Source: Comamonadaceae bacterium (GTDB lineage Bacteria > Pseudomonadota > Gammaproteobacteria > Burkholderiales > Burkholderiaceae_C). From it: a stretch of DNA of 64,000 nucleotides. Both the position numbers and the translations under genes were made by a program. Of the stretch, positions 1 through 8,968 are shown one piece after another (position 1 is the stretch's first letter; each line of letters starts with the position of its first letter). The notes below the pieces were generated by a model. It made no database searches. It had not been told where the DNA came from and was given only the letters and a program-made list of their open reading frames with translations. The stretch lies in assembly GCA_947478725.1 (NCBI GenBank), contig CANJWZ010000001.1, positions 124,001-188,000 on the forward strand. The letters run 5' to 3'.

Positions 1-2
1 GC

Positions 3-1211
3 GAGAAGGCGCAAGAAAAGGTCTTCAGCGACCTGGGGCGCGTCAAACACCTGAAGGAAAAAGGCGTGTTGATCGGTGTCGGCGGCTGCGTGGCCAGCCA
101 GGAAGGCGCCGCCATCATTGCTAGGGCCCCCTATGTCGACGTGGTGTTTGGCCCGCAAACCCTGCACCGCCTGCCTGACCTGCTGGCCAAGCGCGCCAGG
201 CTGGGCAAGCCGCAGGTCGACATCAGCTTTCCAGAAATCGAAAAGTTTGACCACCTGCCACCCGCCCGGGTTGAGGGCGCAAGCGCGTTCGTCAGCATCA
301 TGGAAGGCTGTTCAAAATATTGCAGCTACTGCGTGGTGCCCTACACGCGCGGTGAAGAAGTCAGCCGTCCGTTTGAAGACGTGCTGGTTGAAGTCGCCGG
401 GCTGGCCGATCAGGGTGTCAAAGAGATCACGCTGCTGGGCCAAAACGTGAACGCTTACAGAGGCAGGATGGGAGGCAACACGGGCGTTGCGGGGGCGTCA
501 AACGACATCGCCGACTTCGCTACCCTGCTCGACTACGTGCACGACATCCCAGGCATTGAGCGCATCCGCTACGTGACCAGCCACCCGAACGAGTTCACGC
601 AGAGTTTGATTGATGCCTACGCCAGACTGCCCAAGCTGGTCAACCACCTGCACCTGCCGGTGCAACATGGCTCAGACAAAATCTTGATGGCCATGAAGCG
701 CGGCTACACCGCGATGGAATACAAAAGCACCATCCGCAAACTGCGCGCCATCAGGCCAGACCTGGCCATGAGCAGCGACTTCATCGTCGGCTTTCCAGGT
801 GAGACCGATGAAGACTTCGACAAGATGATGCGCCTGATTGACGACGTGGGTTATGACACCTCCTTTAGCTTCATCTACAGCCCCCGCCCAGGCACGCCAG
901 CGGCCAACATCAAGGACGACACACCGCACAGCGTCAAACTCAAACGACTGCAACACTTGCAGGCCACGATAGACAAAAGCGTGGAGGCCATCAGCGCCAG
1001 CCGCTTGGGCACCGTGCAGCGCGTATTGGTTGAAGGCCCGGCGCGCAAAACACCCAACGCCTTGTTTGGCCGGACGGAATGCAATCGGCCTGTGGTTTTC
1101 AGCGGGCCAGACCGATTGATTGGGCATCTGGTGGATATCAGGATTACTGAAGCGCCGATGCGGTCACTCAGGGGCGAGGTGGTAACTGTTGATGAGGGTA
1201 TGGCGGCTTGA
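3..1211 (+). CDS. miaB: tRNA-2-methylthio-N6-dimethylallyladenosine synthase MiaB (5' end outside window)
   Basis: Radical-SAM methylthiotransferase that adds the 2-methylthio group to i6A37 of tRNAs reading UNN codons. The frame is open from base 3 to a TGA at 1209-1211, so the gene enters from the left edge; 402 residues are visible against about 450-475 in the family, and the first cluster-binding residues of the N-terminal MTTase domain lie outside. Visible are the [11 protein letters not shown] segment of the MTTase domain, the radical-SAM cluster motif CSKYCSYC (bases about 309-332), the LLGQNVNAY motif, and a C-terminal TRAM-like tail. Family assignment is firm. Confidence 0.96.
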   Translation, partial: EKAQEKVFSDLGRVKHLKEKGVLIGVGGCVASQEGAAIIARAPYVDVVFGPQTLHRLPDLLAKRARLGKPQVDISFPEIEKFDHLPPARVEGASAFVSIMEGCSKYCSYCVVPYTRGEEVSRPFEDVLVEVAGLADQGVKEITLLGQNVNAYRGRMGGNTGVAGASNDIADFATLLDYVHDIPGIERIRYVTSHPNEFTQSLIDAYARLPKLVNHLHLPVQHGSDKILMAMKRGYTAMEYKSTIRKLRAIRPDLAMSSDFIVGFPGETDEDFDKMMRLIDDVGYDTSFSFIYSPRPGTPAANIKDDTPHSVKLKRLQHLQATIDKSVEAISASRLGTVQRVLVEGPARKTPNALFGRTECNRPVVFSGPDRLIGHLVDIRITEAPMRSLRGEVVTVDEGMAA

Positions 1212-1212
1212 T

Positions 1213-1234
1213 GCTACATTTTTAGGAGCAGCTT
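1213..1234 (+). repeat. Dispersed short repeat, copy a (GCTAYT..TTAGGAGCNGCTT type)
   Basis: This copy reads GCTACATTTTTAGGAGCAGC and then TT. Close relatives occur at 21920-21943, 25600-25621 and, on the other strand, 30996-31017. It lies just after the miaB stop and is followed by a run of twelve G residues (1235-1246). Function unknown. Confidence 0.55.
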
Positions 1235-1256
1235 GGGGGGGGGGGGCGAACCATGA

Positions 1257-1634
1257 CTACGTGCCTGCATTTTTAGTGAAATTGCACCGGTAACAGAGCG
1301 GTTGAATATTTGAGATGTCATCGGTACCGACTCTAGAAAGAGGCAAGATTTGGTCCTTAGTCCAAACAAATTTATAACGTCTGTCTGGTCGCGGTGGTAT
1401 TTCTGACCAGGTACGTCTGCATCTCGGACACAAGTCAAACTCACTGAGCTTTGCAAACCATTGCGAACGGGTGTGTGTCCCTCCGTTGGCAATCTTTCGC
1501 GCATCGTAAGCGGTACGTCGCGAATCTCTACATGGCTTGCAATAGTGTTTGACCTTCCCAGTGGAGCTTGATGTCCACAAACCAAAGCTCACCGAACCGC
1601 ACTTCGTACAAGGTTGCTTTTGTTTAAAACTCAT
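1257..1634 (-). CDS. HNH-endonuclease-like zinc-binding protein with altered catalytic motif
   Basis: A 125-residue protein with two N-terminal Cys pairs (CTKC near residue 9 and CKPC near 32), a third pair CPRC near 69, and a C-terminal segment ending CYRCNFTKN. That layout matches the small HNH family, in which DHIIPLS-x-GG is followed by NIQPLC..CN..K. Here the first motif reads KDQILPLSRVG, so the expected first His of HNH is Gln. If it is an HNH protein it may lack nuclease activity. It stands alone between miaB and ffh, with no phage or restriction partner in view, and the start is the first ATG. Acquired origin is possible but not shown. Confidence 0.6.
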   Translation of the reverse strand: MSFKQKQPCTKCGSVSFGLWTSSSTGKVKHYCKPCRDSRRTAYDARKIANGGTHTRSQWFAKLSEFDLCPRCRRTWSEIPPRPDRRYKFVWTKDQILPLSRVGTDDISNIQPLCYRCNFTKNAGT

Positions 1635-2019
1635 GCTGCAAATTTAACTCACCCGAACGAAATGGCAGCTGAATTGATGAATCTAAAGCGGTCATCGTTC
1701 ACCTAGCTGCAGGGACTCGCCCTGGAGGGCGACTTACTTTCGATGAAACCTGCTGCGCAGGTTTTCTTTGTTCCCCAAAGGCGCGCTATGCGCGCGAGGT
1801 TCACTCACTTTGCGCAGCAAAGTTACGTGAACACCAAACCTAAGGAAAAGAAAGGCGACCCGCAGTCTGAGTCCCTAAGCTTCGCTACGGGCAACCTGTG
1901 CTGCTCGGCTCAGGCAGAACGGGAGGGGGAATAGATTCGGGTTCGGGGAGCACGCAAGCGCTACGCACTCATGTGCGGCTTTGTATTTGTCTTGTTCTTT
2001 CAACCCCGTCCTGGCTGGG

Positions 2020-2119
2020 CTTGAAAAAGCTGGAGGAGACGGATTAAAAAATCTAGATGTCCGACGACGGCGAAGCCGGCTAGTTTCTAGATTTTCCGGC
2101 TCCTTCAGCTTTTTCAAGG
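2020..2119. repeat. Long imperfect inverted repeat (hairpin)
   Basis: The arm beginning CTTGAAAAAGCTGGAGGAG at 2020 and ending TCTAGA at 2057 is mirrored by TCTAGA at 2086 through CAGCTTTTTCAAG near 2118. The loop is about 28 bases. Arms differ at a few positions and by a short indel. No long T run follows, so it is not a simple terminator. Confidence 0.75.
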
Positions 2120-2159
2120 AACCGCGAAGCGGCCCAGACTGCGGGTCGCCTTTTCTTTG

Positions 2160-2193
2160 GTTACTTTCTTTTGGCGAAGCAAAAGAAAGTAAC
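2160..2193. repeat. Perfect 14-bp inverted repeat with GCGAAG loop
   Basis: GTTACTTTCTTTTG (2160-2173), spacer GCGAAG, then CAAAAGAAAGTAAC (2180-2193). I recall this kind of sequence as a common intergenic repeat of Comamonadaceae; that link is from memory. It lies downstream of ffh, whose stop is at 2323, but lacks the T-rich tail of an intrinsic terminator on the minus strand. Confidence 0.7.
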
Positions 2194-2322
2194 TCGCCGC
2201 CGGGCGACTCCCGGCAAATTCCGAAAAGTAAAACGCTATATATTCAGTAGCATTTAGTACCTGTATTCAGGGGTTTATAGGCTGATTGATATCGAAAAAG
2301 TCCAAAAATAAGTCATTTAAAC

Positions 2323-3681
2323 TCAAAACTTCGGCATCCCCTTCATCCCACCCATTTTCTTCATCATTTTCATCATCCCGCTGCCCTTCATCTTCTTCAT
2401 CATGCCCTGCATTTGCTCAAACTCATTGAGCAAACGGTTCACTTCCTGAACCTGCACGCCTGAACCCATCGCAATCCGTTTTTTACGCGTCGCCTTGATG
2501 AGTTCGGGTTTGCGGCGCTCCAGCGGGGTCATGCTTTGGATGATGCCTTCCTTGCGTTTGATGTCTTTTTCGGCTTTGCCCATGTCGACCTGGCCTGCCT
2601 TGGCGGCCATTTGCGCAGGCAGTTTGTCCATCAGACTGGCTAGGCCGCCCATGTTTTTCATTTGCTGGAGTTGGCTTAAAAAATCTTCCAGGTCAAAACC
2701 GCTGCCAGACTTGAGCTTGGCAGCCAGCTTTTGGGCAGCGGCGACGTCAACGCCTGCGGTGACCTGCTCGACCAGCGCCACGATATCGCCCATGCCCAAA
2801 ATCCGCCCGGCGTGGCGTTCAGCGTCAAACACCTCCAGGCCGTCGAGCTTTTCGCTGGTACCGGCAAACTTGATCGGCGCACCGGTGACTTGCCGCACGC
2901 TCAGGGCCGCACCACCGCGTGAGTCACCGTCGAGCTTGGTCAAAATAATGCCGGTCAGCGGCAGTGCATCCTTGAAGGCTTTGGCGGTGTTTACCGCATC
3001 TTGACCTTGCATGGCATCGACGACGAACAGCGTTTCGACCGGGTTCAATACCGCGTGCAGTTCCTTGATCTCGGCCATCAGCGCTTCGTCAATCGCCAAT
3101 CGGCCTGCCGTGTCGACCAGCAGCACGTCAAAGAAATGACGTTTGGCGTAGTCAATCGCGGCGCGTGCAATGTCTACCGGTTTTTGGTCTGGCGTACTCG
3201 GAAACCACTCAGCTCCGGCCTGCGCGGTCACCGTTTTGAGCTGCTCAATCGCGGCTGGGCGGTAGACGTCGCCAGAGACCGTGAGCACCTTTTTCTTGCG
3301 CTTTTCAATCAGGTGTTTGGCCAATTTGGCAGTGGTGGTGGTTTTACCCGCGCCTTGCAGGCCCGCCATCAAAATCACGGCCGGTGGCTGCGCAGCCAGG
3401 TTGATGTCGCTGATGCCCTCGCCCATCGTGGCCGCCAGCTCCTTGCTGACAATGCTGACCAATACCTGGCCGGGCTGCAGGGATCCCATGACCTCGGTGC
3501 CCAGCGCTTTGTCTTTAACGCGGGCAACAAAGTCGCGCACCACGGGCAGCGCCACGTCAGCCTCCAGCAGGGCCATGCGGACTTCGCGCAGCATGTCTTG
3601 CACATTGGTCTCGGTGATACGGGCCTGGCCACGCATTTCCTTGACGAGGCGGGAGAGTTTGTCGGTAAGGGCTGAGGCCAT
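2323..3681 (-). CDS. ffh: Signal recognition particle protein Ffh
   Basis: GTPase that, with 4.5S RNA and the receptor FtsY, targets inner-membrane proteins to the translocon during translation. The 452 residues match the usual length of about 450. The N-terminal four-helix N domain is followed by the G domain with P-loop GLQGAGKTTTTAK near residue 106, DTAGR, and TKLDGDSRGGA. The C-terminal methionine-rich M domain ends in many Met, Lys and Gly residues (MKKMGGMKGMPKF), as expected for signal-sequence and RNA binding. It is transcribed divergently from the cytochrome-assembly-like gene across a 122-bp gap. The 4.5S RNA gene is not in the window. Confidence 0.97.
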   Translation of the reverse strand: MASALTDKLSRLVKEMRGQARITETNVQDMLREVRMALLEADVALPVVRDFVARVKDKALGTEVMGSLQPGQVLVSIVSKELAATMGEGISDINLAAQPPAVILMAGLQGAGKTTTTAKLAKHLIEKRKKKVLTVSGDVYRPAAIEQLKTVTAQAGAEWFPSTPDQKPVDIARAAIDYAKRHFFDVLLVDTAGRLAIDEALMAEIKELHAVLNPVETLFVVDAMQGQDAVNTAKAFKDALPLTGIILTKLDGDSRGGAALSVRQVTGAPIKFAGTSEKLDGLEVFDAERHAGRILGMGDIVALVEQVTAGVDVAAAQKLAAKLKSGSGFDLEDFLSQLQQMKNMGGLASLMDKLPAQMAAKAGQVDMGKAEKDIKRKEGIIQSMTPLERRKPELIKATRKKRIAMGSGVQVQEVNRLLNEFEQMQGMMKKMKGSGMMKMMKKMGGMKGMPKF

Positions 3682-3803
3682 GGGTAAGGCTCCTGTGTGG
3701 TGGAGCAGTTAGGAAAGTGGATAAGCGGGTCGTTCGGCGGACGGGCGAGAAATAGGCTGCAAGAAGCTGGCAAGGCCAGCAGCACAAAGGCTAAACTGTC
3801 GAC

Positions 3804-4604
3804 ATGATTTTAGCGATGAGTCAATGGTGGGAGTATGTGCTGGCTGGCGGCGCCTTTTTGGCCTACCTGCTGGCAGCCGTCGCCAACAAGAAAATGGCAT
3901 CCGACATGCTGCGGCTGATGCTGTTTGCTGGCTGGGTATTGCACGGCCTGATGCTGGCCGAGGGCCTGCTGGGTGAGCCACCACGCTTTGGCTTTGCGCC
4001 TGCCCTGTCAACCACGGTGTGGCTGGTACTGGCCGTGTATGCCATTGAAAGCCGGTTGTTTCCACAGCTACAGTCGCAGTGGGTGCTGGCTGGTGCCGGG
4101 GCGGTCACGGTGGCCCTGGCTGTCGTCTTTCCCGGCTCGAGTTATTCGCATGCTGCATCCATCTGGCTGCCCTTGCATTGGGCGCTGGGGATTGCGTCGT
4201 ATGGCCTGTTTGCGGTGGCGGTGGCCCATGGCTGGCTGATGCAGCGCACAGAGCAGGCCATGCGCATGGCCTCTACCAGTTCTGCGGGCGTGCCCCTGAT
4301 GACCCTCGAGCGCCTGACATTCCGTTTTGTTGAAGCAGGTTTTGTTTTGCTGTCGGCCACCTTGCTGGTGGGTTGGCTGTTCGCAGAGCAGCTGTACGGC
4401 CCGGGCCTGGCCTGGAAGTGGAACCACAAAACCATTTTTTCTGTGCTGGCCTGGTTGACGTTTGCCAGCTTGCTGGTCGGCCGGGCACGCTTGGGCTGGC
4501 GTGGCCTGCGGGCTGTGCGGGTGCTGTACCTGGGCAGTGGCTTGCTGCTGCTGGGTTATGCCGGTTCACGCTTTGTGCTCGAAGTGATTTTGAAGCGGGC
4601 TTGA
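3804..4604 (+). CDS. YpjD/CcsA-family inner membrane protein
   Basis: A 266-residue polytopic membrane protein with about eight hydrophobic segments, of the cytochrome c assembly (CcsA/HemX/YpjD) family. The conserved segment GLAWKWNHKTIFSVLAWLTF near residues 197-216, with the His of WNHK, is the family signature thought to contact heme or a related ligand. Position beside divergent ffh is shared with E. coli ypjD. The true start may be the second ATG (3819), since neither has a strong ribosome site. The exact biochemical role of YpjD proteins is not settled. Confidence 0.87.
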   Translation: MILAMSQWWEYVLAGGAFLAYLLAAVANKKMASDMLRLMLFAGWVLHGLMLAEGLLGEPPRFGFAPALSTTVWLVLAVYAIESRLFPQLQSQWVLAGAGAVTVALAVVFPGSSYSHAASIWLPLHWALGIASYGLFAVAVAHGWLMQRTEQAMRMASTSSAGVPLMTLERLTFRFVEAGFVLLSATLLVGWLFAEQLYGPGLAWKWNHKTIFSVLAWLTFASLLVGRARLGWRGLRAVRVLYLGSGLLLLGYAGSRFVLEVILKRA

Positions 4605-4611
4605 CCAGTCC

Positions 4612-4836
4612 ATGAAGTACGCCCTGATTTTTGGCCTGGTGCTGGTTGTCATCTGGCTCTGGCGCAGCAGCCGGAACAAGATGGCCAGCCCACCGGCCGC
4701 CCGCGCGCAGGTTGCCAAAAGCACAGAAGTGGTGGCCTGTGCAGTCTGCAGCGTTCACCTGCCGCGTATAGAGGCAGTGGCAGGCAAGCGCGGCCTGTAC
4801 TGCTCTGCTGCGCACAGGCAGCAGGAAGACCATTAA
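4612..4836 (+). CDS. PP0621-family small membrane-anchored protein
   Basis: A 74-residue protein with one N-terminal membrane helix (ALIFGLVLVVIWLW) and a C-terminal metal-binding-like pattern, CAVCSVHLPR then YCSAAHR. This is the layout of the PP0621 family of uncharacterised proteins. The gene starts seven bases after the ypjD-like gene and precedes pilS by nine bases, so it is probably in one transcript with both. Function is unknown; a zinc-binding role is only suggested by the Cys and His spacing. Confidence 0.8.
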   Translation: MKYALIFGLVLVVIWLWRSSRNKMASPPAARAQVAKSTEVVACAVCSVHLPRIEAVAGKRGLYCSAAHRQQEDH

Positions 4837-4845
4837 AGCGCGCGG

Positions 4846-6594
4846 ATGCGGTTGATGCAGCCCGCAAAGCCTGTCAGTGACCCGCCGGATTTGTGGCTGG
4901 GCGGTCTTGACAATCTCCCCAGCAGATGGGGCATAGAACCCCGACAAAACGCATTTGGCAGGCTGTGGCGCGCCTTCATGACGGCGCGCATCACGATTGC
5001 CAGCGTCTTGGTGATATTACAAGCCTTTATTTATGCGTTGGGTAACGTCAACAATGGCTGGTGCGTTGGGGTGTGTGCTGTGTATCTGTGTGCCACGATA
5101 GTGACGCGCCTGCTGGCACGACCCAAGCCAGCCGGCAGCACCTTTGATGCGCAGTGGGTGTTGACGGTGGGCGTTGATGTCGTCACGTTCACAGCACTTA
5201 ATTTTTTGCAGTCCAGCGGCATCAATTACACGCCGCTGTTTGCGTTACCGGTGTTGCTGGCATCCATTCTTGGACCCATCTCGCTGGCGCTTGGCACGGC
5301 CGCCAGCGTCACGCTGCTGCTGTTGACAGAGGCGTGGTGGGCATCGCTGCTGTATCTGCCAGGCGACTCAGCCGCCAGATTTTTGCAATCAGGTTTGAGC
5401 GGTTCGGGTTTTTTTGCTGTGGCATTGCTGGCGAACCAGTTGGCCCTGCGTCTGGCCCGGGAGGTGCAGTTGGCCAACACCAGCCGGCAAGTGGCGCGCA
5501 TGCAAACCCAAGTCAACGAGCTGGTGATTGAAAACTTGACAGACGGCGTGCTGGTGATTGATGCCTTCGGCATCGTGCGATCTACCAACCCGGCAGCGCA
5601 GCGCTTGCTGGCAACAAGTTCCAGAACGCGGCGGGCACCTTTTGTTCTGGCAACCCAGGCAGCCTGGCAGCCCTTGGTTGAAATCACCCATCAGACATTT
5701 GTGAACCAGTTGCCACAGCAAGCAGATGTCAGCCTGAACGATGCTGGGCAAAATACGCATCACCTCCGCGTACGAACGCGCCTTACAGCGACACATGGGC
5801 GTGCCGAGGACGCCCTGTGCGTGGTGTTTCTTGAAGACCTGCGCGAAATCGAGGCGCGCGTGCGGGTTGAAAAAATGGCCGCGATGGGCCGCATGTCGGC
5901 AGCGGTGGCGCATGAAATCAGAAACCCGCTGGCCGCCATTTCGCAGGCAAACGCATTGCTTGAGGAAGACCTGAAGGACCCGGCACACAGGCAACTGACG
6001 GCCATGGTTAGCCAGAATACCAAGCGACTGGCAAAAATCGTGGACGACGTGTTGAACATTTCGCGCGTGCAGGTACCCAGCCAGGAACTGCACGGCACTT
6101 TGCTGATGCTGGATGCGGTGGTCGCCCGCATTGCAGGAGACTGGACGCTGCAAACCGAATCGGGCAACCGCACCCATCTATTGCTGCAGGCGCCGCACAC
6201 CTGTGTTGTATTTGACCCAGAGCATTTGCGCCGTGTGATGATTAACCTGCTGGACAACGCCTTGCGCTATGCCAGCCCAACAGGCCATGCGATAGAAATT
6301 GCGACGCAAACGCCCTTCCACGGCCAGGGCCGACTGTCGATCTGGAGCGATGGACTGCCCCTTGAAAAAACAGTTCAGACGCATTTGTTTGAGCCATTTT
6401 TCACGTCCGAAAGTCGCTCCAGCGGCTTGGGCCTGTACATTTGCAGGGAACTGTGCGAGCGATACGGCGCGCTGATTGGCTACCAGCGGACATCGCGGCA
6501 CCAAAAAGACGGCAATGAGTTTTTTGTTGTCTTCAAGTTGACCGGACCCAGCAGCACGCCAGCGCACGCCGCCCTTGATGATCTGTTTGCCTGA
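4846..6594 (+). CDS. pilS: Two-component sensor histidine kinase PilS
   Basis: Membrane sensor kinase that phosphorylates PilR to control pilin transcription. The 582 residues comprise a basic N-terminus, about six membrane helices between residues 45 and 200, a PAS-like segment (about 225-330), the dimerisation/phosphoacceptor motif AAVAHEIRNPLAAISQAN with His near 356, and an ATPase domain with MINLLDNALRYA (N box) and SSGLGLYICRELCERYG (G2 box). Position directly before a sigma-54 response regulator gene and after the PP0621 gene fits PilS. A second ATG lies nine bases downstream. The signal sensed cannot be read from the sequence. Confidence 0.92.
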   Translation: MRLMQPAKPVSDPPDLWLGGLDNLPSRWGIEPRQNAFGRLWRAFMTARITIASVLVILQAFIYALGNVNNGWCVGVCAVYLCATIVTRLLARPKPAGSTFDAQWVLTVGVDVVTFTALNFLQSSGINYTPLFALPVLLASILGPISLALGTAASVTLLLLTEAWWASLLYLPGDSAARFLQSGLSGSGFFAVALLANQLALRLAREVQLANTSRQVARMQTQVNELVIENLTDGVLVIDAFGIVRSTNPAAQRLLATSSRTRRAPFVLATQAAWQPLVEITHQTFVNQLPQQADVSLNDAGQNTHHLRVRTRLTATHGRAEDALCVVFLEDLREIEARVRVEKMAAMGRMSAAVAHEIRNPLAAISQANALLEEDLKDPAHRQLTAMVSQNTKRLAKIVDDVLNISRVQVPSQELHGTLLMLDAVVARIAGDWTLQTESGNRTHLLLQAPHTCVVFDPEHLRRVMINLLDNALRYASPTGHAIEIATQTPFHGQGRLSIWSDGLPLEKTVQTHLFEPFFTSESRSSGLGLYICRELCERYGALIGYQRTSRHQKDGNEFFVVFKLTGPSSTPAHAALDDLFA

Positions 6595-6608
6595 CAACAC
6601 AACCAGCC

Positions 6609-8153
6609 ATGCCTGCAAACGACCACCCGACTAACGGCGCTTCACGTCCGCAACCTGCTCACATTCTGGTGGTTGACGATGAGCCTGACCTGCGCACCCT
6701 GTATGAGCTGACACTGCTGCGCGAAGGCTACCGGGTTGAAGCCGCAGCTGACCTGGCCCAGGCACGCCAGTTTCTGCAAGACAACGCCTTTGATGCGGTC
6801 ATCACGGACATGCGACTGCCTGATGGCCTCGGACTGGAGCTGCTACGCGACATGGTGACTCAGCAGCGCACTGAACGCTGCGTCGTCATCACGGCTCATG
6901 GGTCCGCTGAGAACGCCGTTGAAGCTCTGAAAGCAGGCGCATTTGATTACTTGACCAAACCGGTAGACCTGAAGCAGTTTCGCAGCGTGGTGGCTTCTGC
7001 CATTCAAAGCGCGCAGGCCTTGCCATCAGACCCTGCGCTGGATACCGCATCCACAAGCGCCAAGCCTGCCGGTAACGGGCCAGGAGCAGCCAGACGCACG
7101 CAAGCCCCCCTGAAGCGCAAACAGTCATCAGCTCCCTCGGCACTTGAAAAGCTGGTGGGGCACTCTGCCAGCATGCAAGCCGTCAAAGCCCGCATTGCCA
7201 AAGTGGCAGGCAGCATGGCACCCGTGCTGATTCAGGGCGAGTCGGGCACAGGCAAAGAACTGGTGGCTCGAGCGGTACACGATTGCAGTCACCGCGCCAG
7301 CGGCCCGTTTGTCGCGGTCAATTGCGGGGCTATCCCTGAAAATTTGCTGGAAGCTGAATTTTTTGGCGCCCGAAAAGGGGCCTACACCGGCTCTGCGCAA
7401 GACCGCGTCGGTTATTTCCAGGCAGCGCAGGAAGGCACGCTGTTTCTTGATGAGATTGGCGACTTGCCTTTCATCATGCAGTCCAAGCTGCTGCGGGCGA
7501 TTCAGGAACGTGTGGTCAGGCCGCTGGGCTCGTCGCAGGAAGACATGGTGGATGTTCGCGTGTTGAGCGCTTCTCATAAGGATCTCGGCGAAGAAGTGGC
7601 CGCCAAGCGATTTCGCCAGGACCTGTACTACCGGCTCAATGTGATCGTGATCAATATCCCGCCGCTGCGCGAGCGACTGGAAGACCTGCCAGAGCTGTGC
7701 GAATCGCTTCTGGCCAGGATCTGCAAGGAATCCGGTCTGGATATGCCGCCCCTGACGACGTCGATCCTGGGACAACTGCGGGCACATTCTTTTAACGGCA
7801 ATGTCCGCGAACTTGAAAACATATTGCACCGTGCCTTGGCACTCAGTGACGGCGGTGAACTGCGTCTGGATGAACCGGTGCAGCCCCTTGCCCAGACACA
7901 GCCGATCACGCCGGACCCGCTCAGGACGCTTCAAGCCAGCCTGCCTGACAACCTGCAAGACTATCTGGACACTCACGAACGCGACATTTTGTCCCGTGCG
8001 CTTCAGGACACCCGCTACAACCGCACCGCAGCAGCCAGCAAACTGGGCATGAGCCTGCGCCAGATCCGTTACCGCATCGCCCGCCTGAACATTTCCATGC
8101 CCGATATTGATGCACAGGAGACAGACATTGACAACGCCGATGATCTTGCCTGA
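6609..8153 (+). CDS. pilR: Sigma-54-dependent response regulator PilR
   Basis: NtrC-class activator partner of PilS. Domain order over 514 residues: receiver with VVDDEPD and phosphoacceptor Asp near 67 (AVITDMRLPDG) and KP near 117; a linker rich in Ala, Pro and Lys (140-175); an AAA+ domain with Walker A GESGTGKE near 210 and Walker B LFLDEIGDLP; and a Fis-type helix-turn-helix at the end (NRTAAASKLGMSLRQIRYRI). The sigma-54 contact loop reads GAYTGS at 257-262 rather than GAFTGA; Tyr is common, the final Ser is less usual. It starts 14 bases after pilS and overlaps the next gene. Confidence 0.93.
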   Translation: MPANDHPTNGASRPQPAHILVVDDEPDLRTLYELTLLREGYRVEAAADLAQARQFLQDNAFDAVITDMRLPDGLGLELLRDMVTQQRTERCVVITAHGSAENAVEALKAGAFDYLTKPVDLKQFRSVVASAIQSAQALPSDPALDTASTSAKPAGNGPGAARRTQAPLKRKQSSAPSALEKLVGHSASMQAVKARIAKVAGSMAPVLIQGESGTGKELVARAVHDCSHRASGPFVAVNCGAIPENLLEAEFFGARKGAYTGSAQDRVGYFQAAQEGTLFLDEIGDLPFIMQSKLLRAIQERVVRPLGSSQEDMVDVRVLSASHKDLGEEVAAKRFRQDLYYRLNVIVINIPPLRERLEDLPELCESLLARICKESGLDMPPLTTSILGQLRAHSFNGNVRELENILHRALALSDGGELRLDEPVQPLAQTQPITPDPLRTLQASLPDNLQDYLDTHERDILSRALQDTRYNRTAAASKLGMSLRQIRYRIARLNISMPDIDAQETDIDNADDLA

Positions 8154-8745
8154 AGCCGCCCCCGCCGCAGCGCTCTGGCGAGCAGGCTGGTACCGCTATG
8201 CACGCCAACTTGAATCGCCAAACTTCGGGCCGCGGCCCCATCAGGCGCTGGTTGACTTGATTGTTCTTCACTCCATCAGTCTGCCACCGGGCGACTACGG
8301 CAATGACAATGTCCAGCGCCTGTTCACCAATCAGCTCGACTGGGACGCGCATCCTTACTTTCAGGGCATACGCGGTTTGGAGGTGTCAGCGCACTTTTTT
8401 ATCAGCCGCACGGGCCAACTGTGGCAGTTTGTCAGCTGCGACGATAGAGCCTGGCATGCCGGGCAGTCGAGCTATCGGGGCCGCAGCAACTGCAATGACG
8501 ATTCGGTGGGTATTGAGCTGGAAGGACTGGAAGGAAACGTCTTTGAAGAGCCCCAGTACGAAACTCTGAGCGTGCTGTGCAGTGCACTGATGCGGCAGTA
8601 TCCGGTTGCACATATCGCCGGACATGAGCATATTGCGCCTGGGCGCAAAGAAGATCCAGGGCCAGGTTTTGACTGGTCGGTGCTGCAACGTAACATGGCG
8701 TTGCCGCAAGCCGTCATGCCCCAACCAAAGCTGAATCAAAGCTAG
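8128..8745 (+). CDS. ampD: 1,6-anhydro-N-acetylmuramyl-L-alanine amidase AmpD
   Basis: Cytosolic zinc amidase that removes the peptide from anhydro-muropeptides in cell wall recycling. The amidase_2 fold is seen in LIVLHSISLPPG, VSAHFFISRTGQLWQFV, RAWHAGQSSYRG, DSVGIELEGL and IAGHEHIAPGRKEDPGPGFDW. Zinc ligands would be the His residues of VLHS and AGHEHIAPGRKEDPG with the late Asp. I chose the TTG at 8128 because CAGGAG lies seven bases before it; an ATG at 8140 is the alternative. The gene overlaps the pilR end by 26 bases, which suggests coupling. Confidence 0.93.
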   Translation: MTTPMILPEAAPAAALWRAGWYRYARQLESPNFGPRPHQALVDLIVLHSISLPPGDYGNDNVQRLFTNQLDWDAHPYFQGIRGLEVSAHFFISRTGQLWQFVSCDDRAWHAGQSSYRGRSNCNDDSVGIELEGLEGNVFEEPQYETLSVLCSALMRQYPVAHIAGHEHIAPGRKEDPGPGFDWSVLQRNMALPQAVMPQPKLNQS

Positions 8746-8923
8746 ACAAGCCCTGGCTCCGCAAAACGCCGGGCTTGCCGCATGAATGCTGGTCTTCGAT
8801 CAGGCTTCGCCCATGCTGCAAGGCCTACCGGCAGACATTGCCACCACTGGCCGCCAGCGGCAAAAGCAAGTCCGATAAGCTTCAAATAAGTAACCATCCG
8901 TTTCTGTGAAAAATCAGGTCAAA

Positions 8924-8939
8924 ACACTACATCTAGTGC
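8924..8939. promoter_or_regulatory. NrdR box 1 (candidate)
   Basis: ACACTACATCTAGTGC resembles the NrdR consensus of the form ACACWATATATWGTGT. It lies just upstream of the -35 element of the predicted nrdA promoter. The second box starts exactly 31 bases downstream, about three helical turns, which is the usual tandem spacing for this ATP/dATP-sensing repressor. Confidence 0.75.
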
Positions 8940-8968
8940 TTGAATTCCTTTCAGACCCTAGGTATAGT
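8940..8968 (+). promoter_or_regulatory. Predicted sigma-70 promoter of nrdA
   Basis: TTGAAT (8940-8945) and TATAGT (8963-8968) are separated by 17 bases, a near-ideal promoter. Both elements sit between or within the two NrdR-like boxes, so repressor binding would block RNA polymerase. The predicted transcript starts near 8975 and has a leader of about 190 bases before nrdA. Confidence 0.7.

Larger units (their letters stand above)
1635..2322. other. Gene-free stretch rich in inverted repeats
   Basis: No convincing gene is present in these 688 bases. The stretch holds at least five hairpin-forming inverted repeats: 1747-1763, 1781-1795, 1807-1823, a long imperfect one with arms 2020-2057 and 2086-2119, and a perfect 14-bp one at 2160-2193. 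A further 24-base pair of arms (1846-1869 and 2135-2158) encloses the long hairpin. Short reading frames here have no family features and cross the hairpins. Confidence 0.75.

Noticed and set aside
8748..8778. Terminator after ampD
   Set aside because: The dyad CAAGCCC...GGGCTTG is convincing, but no T run follows it, so an intrinsic terminator is not claimed.
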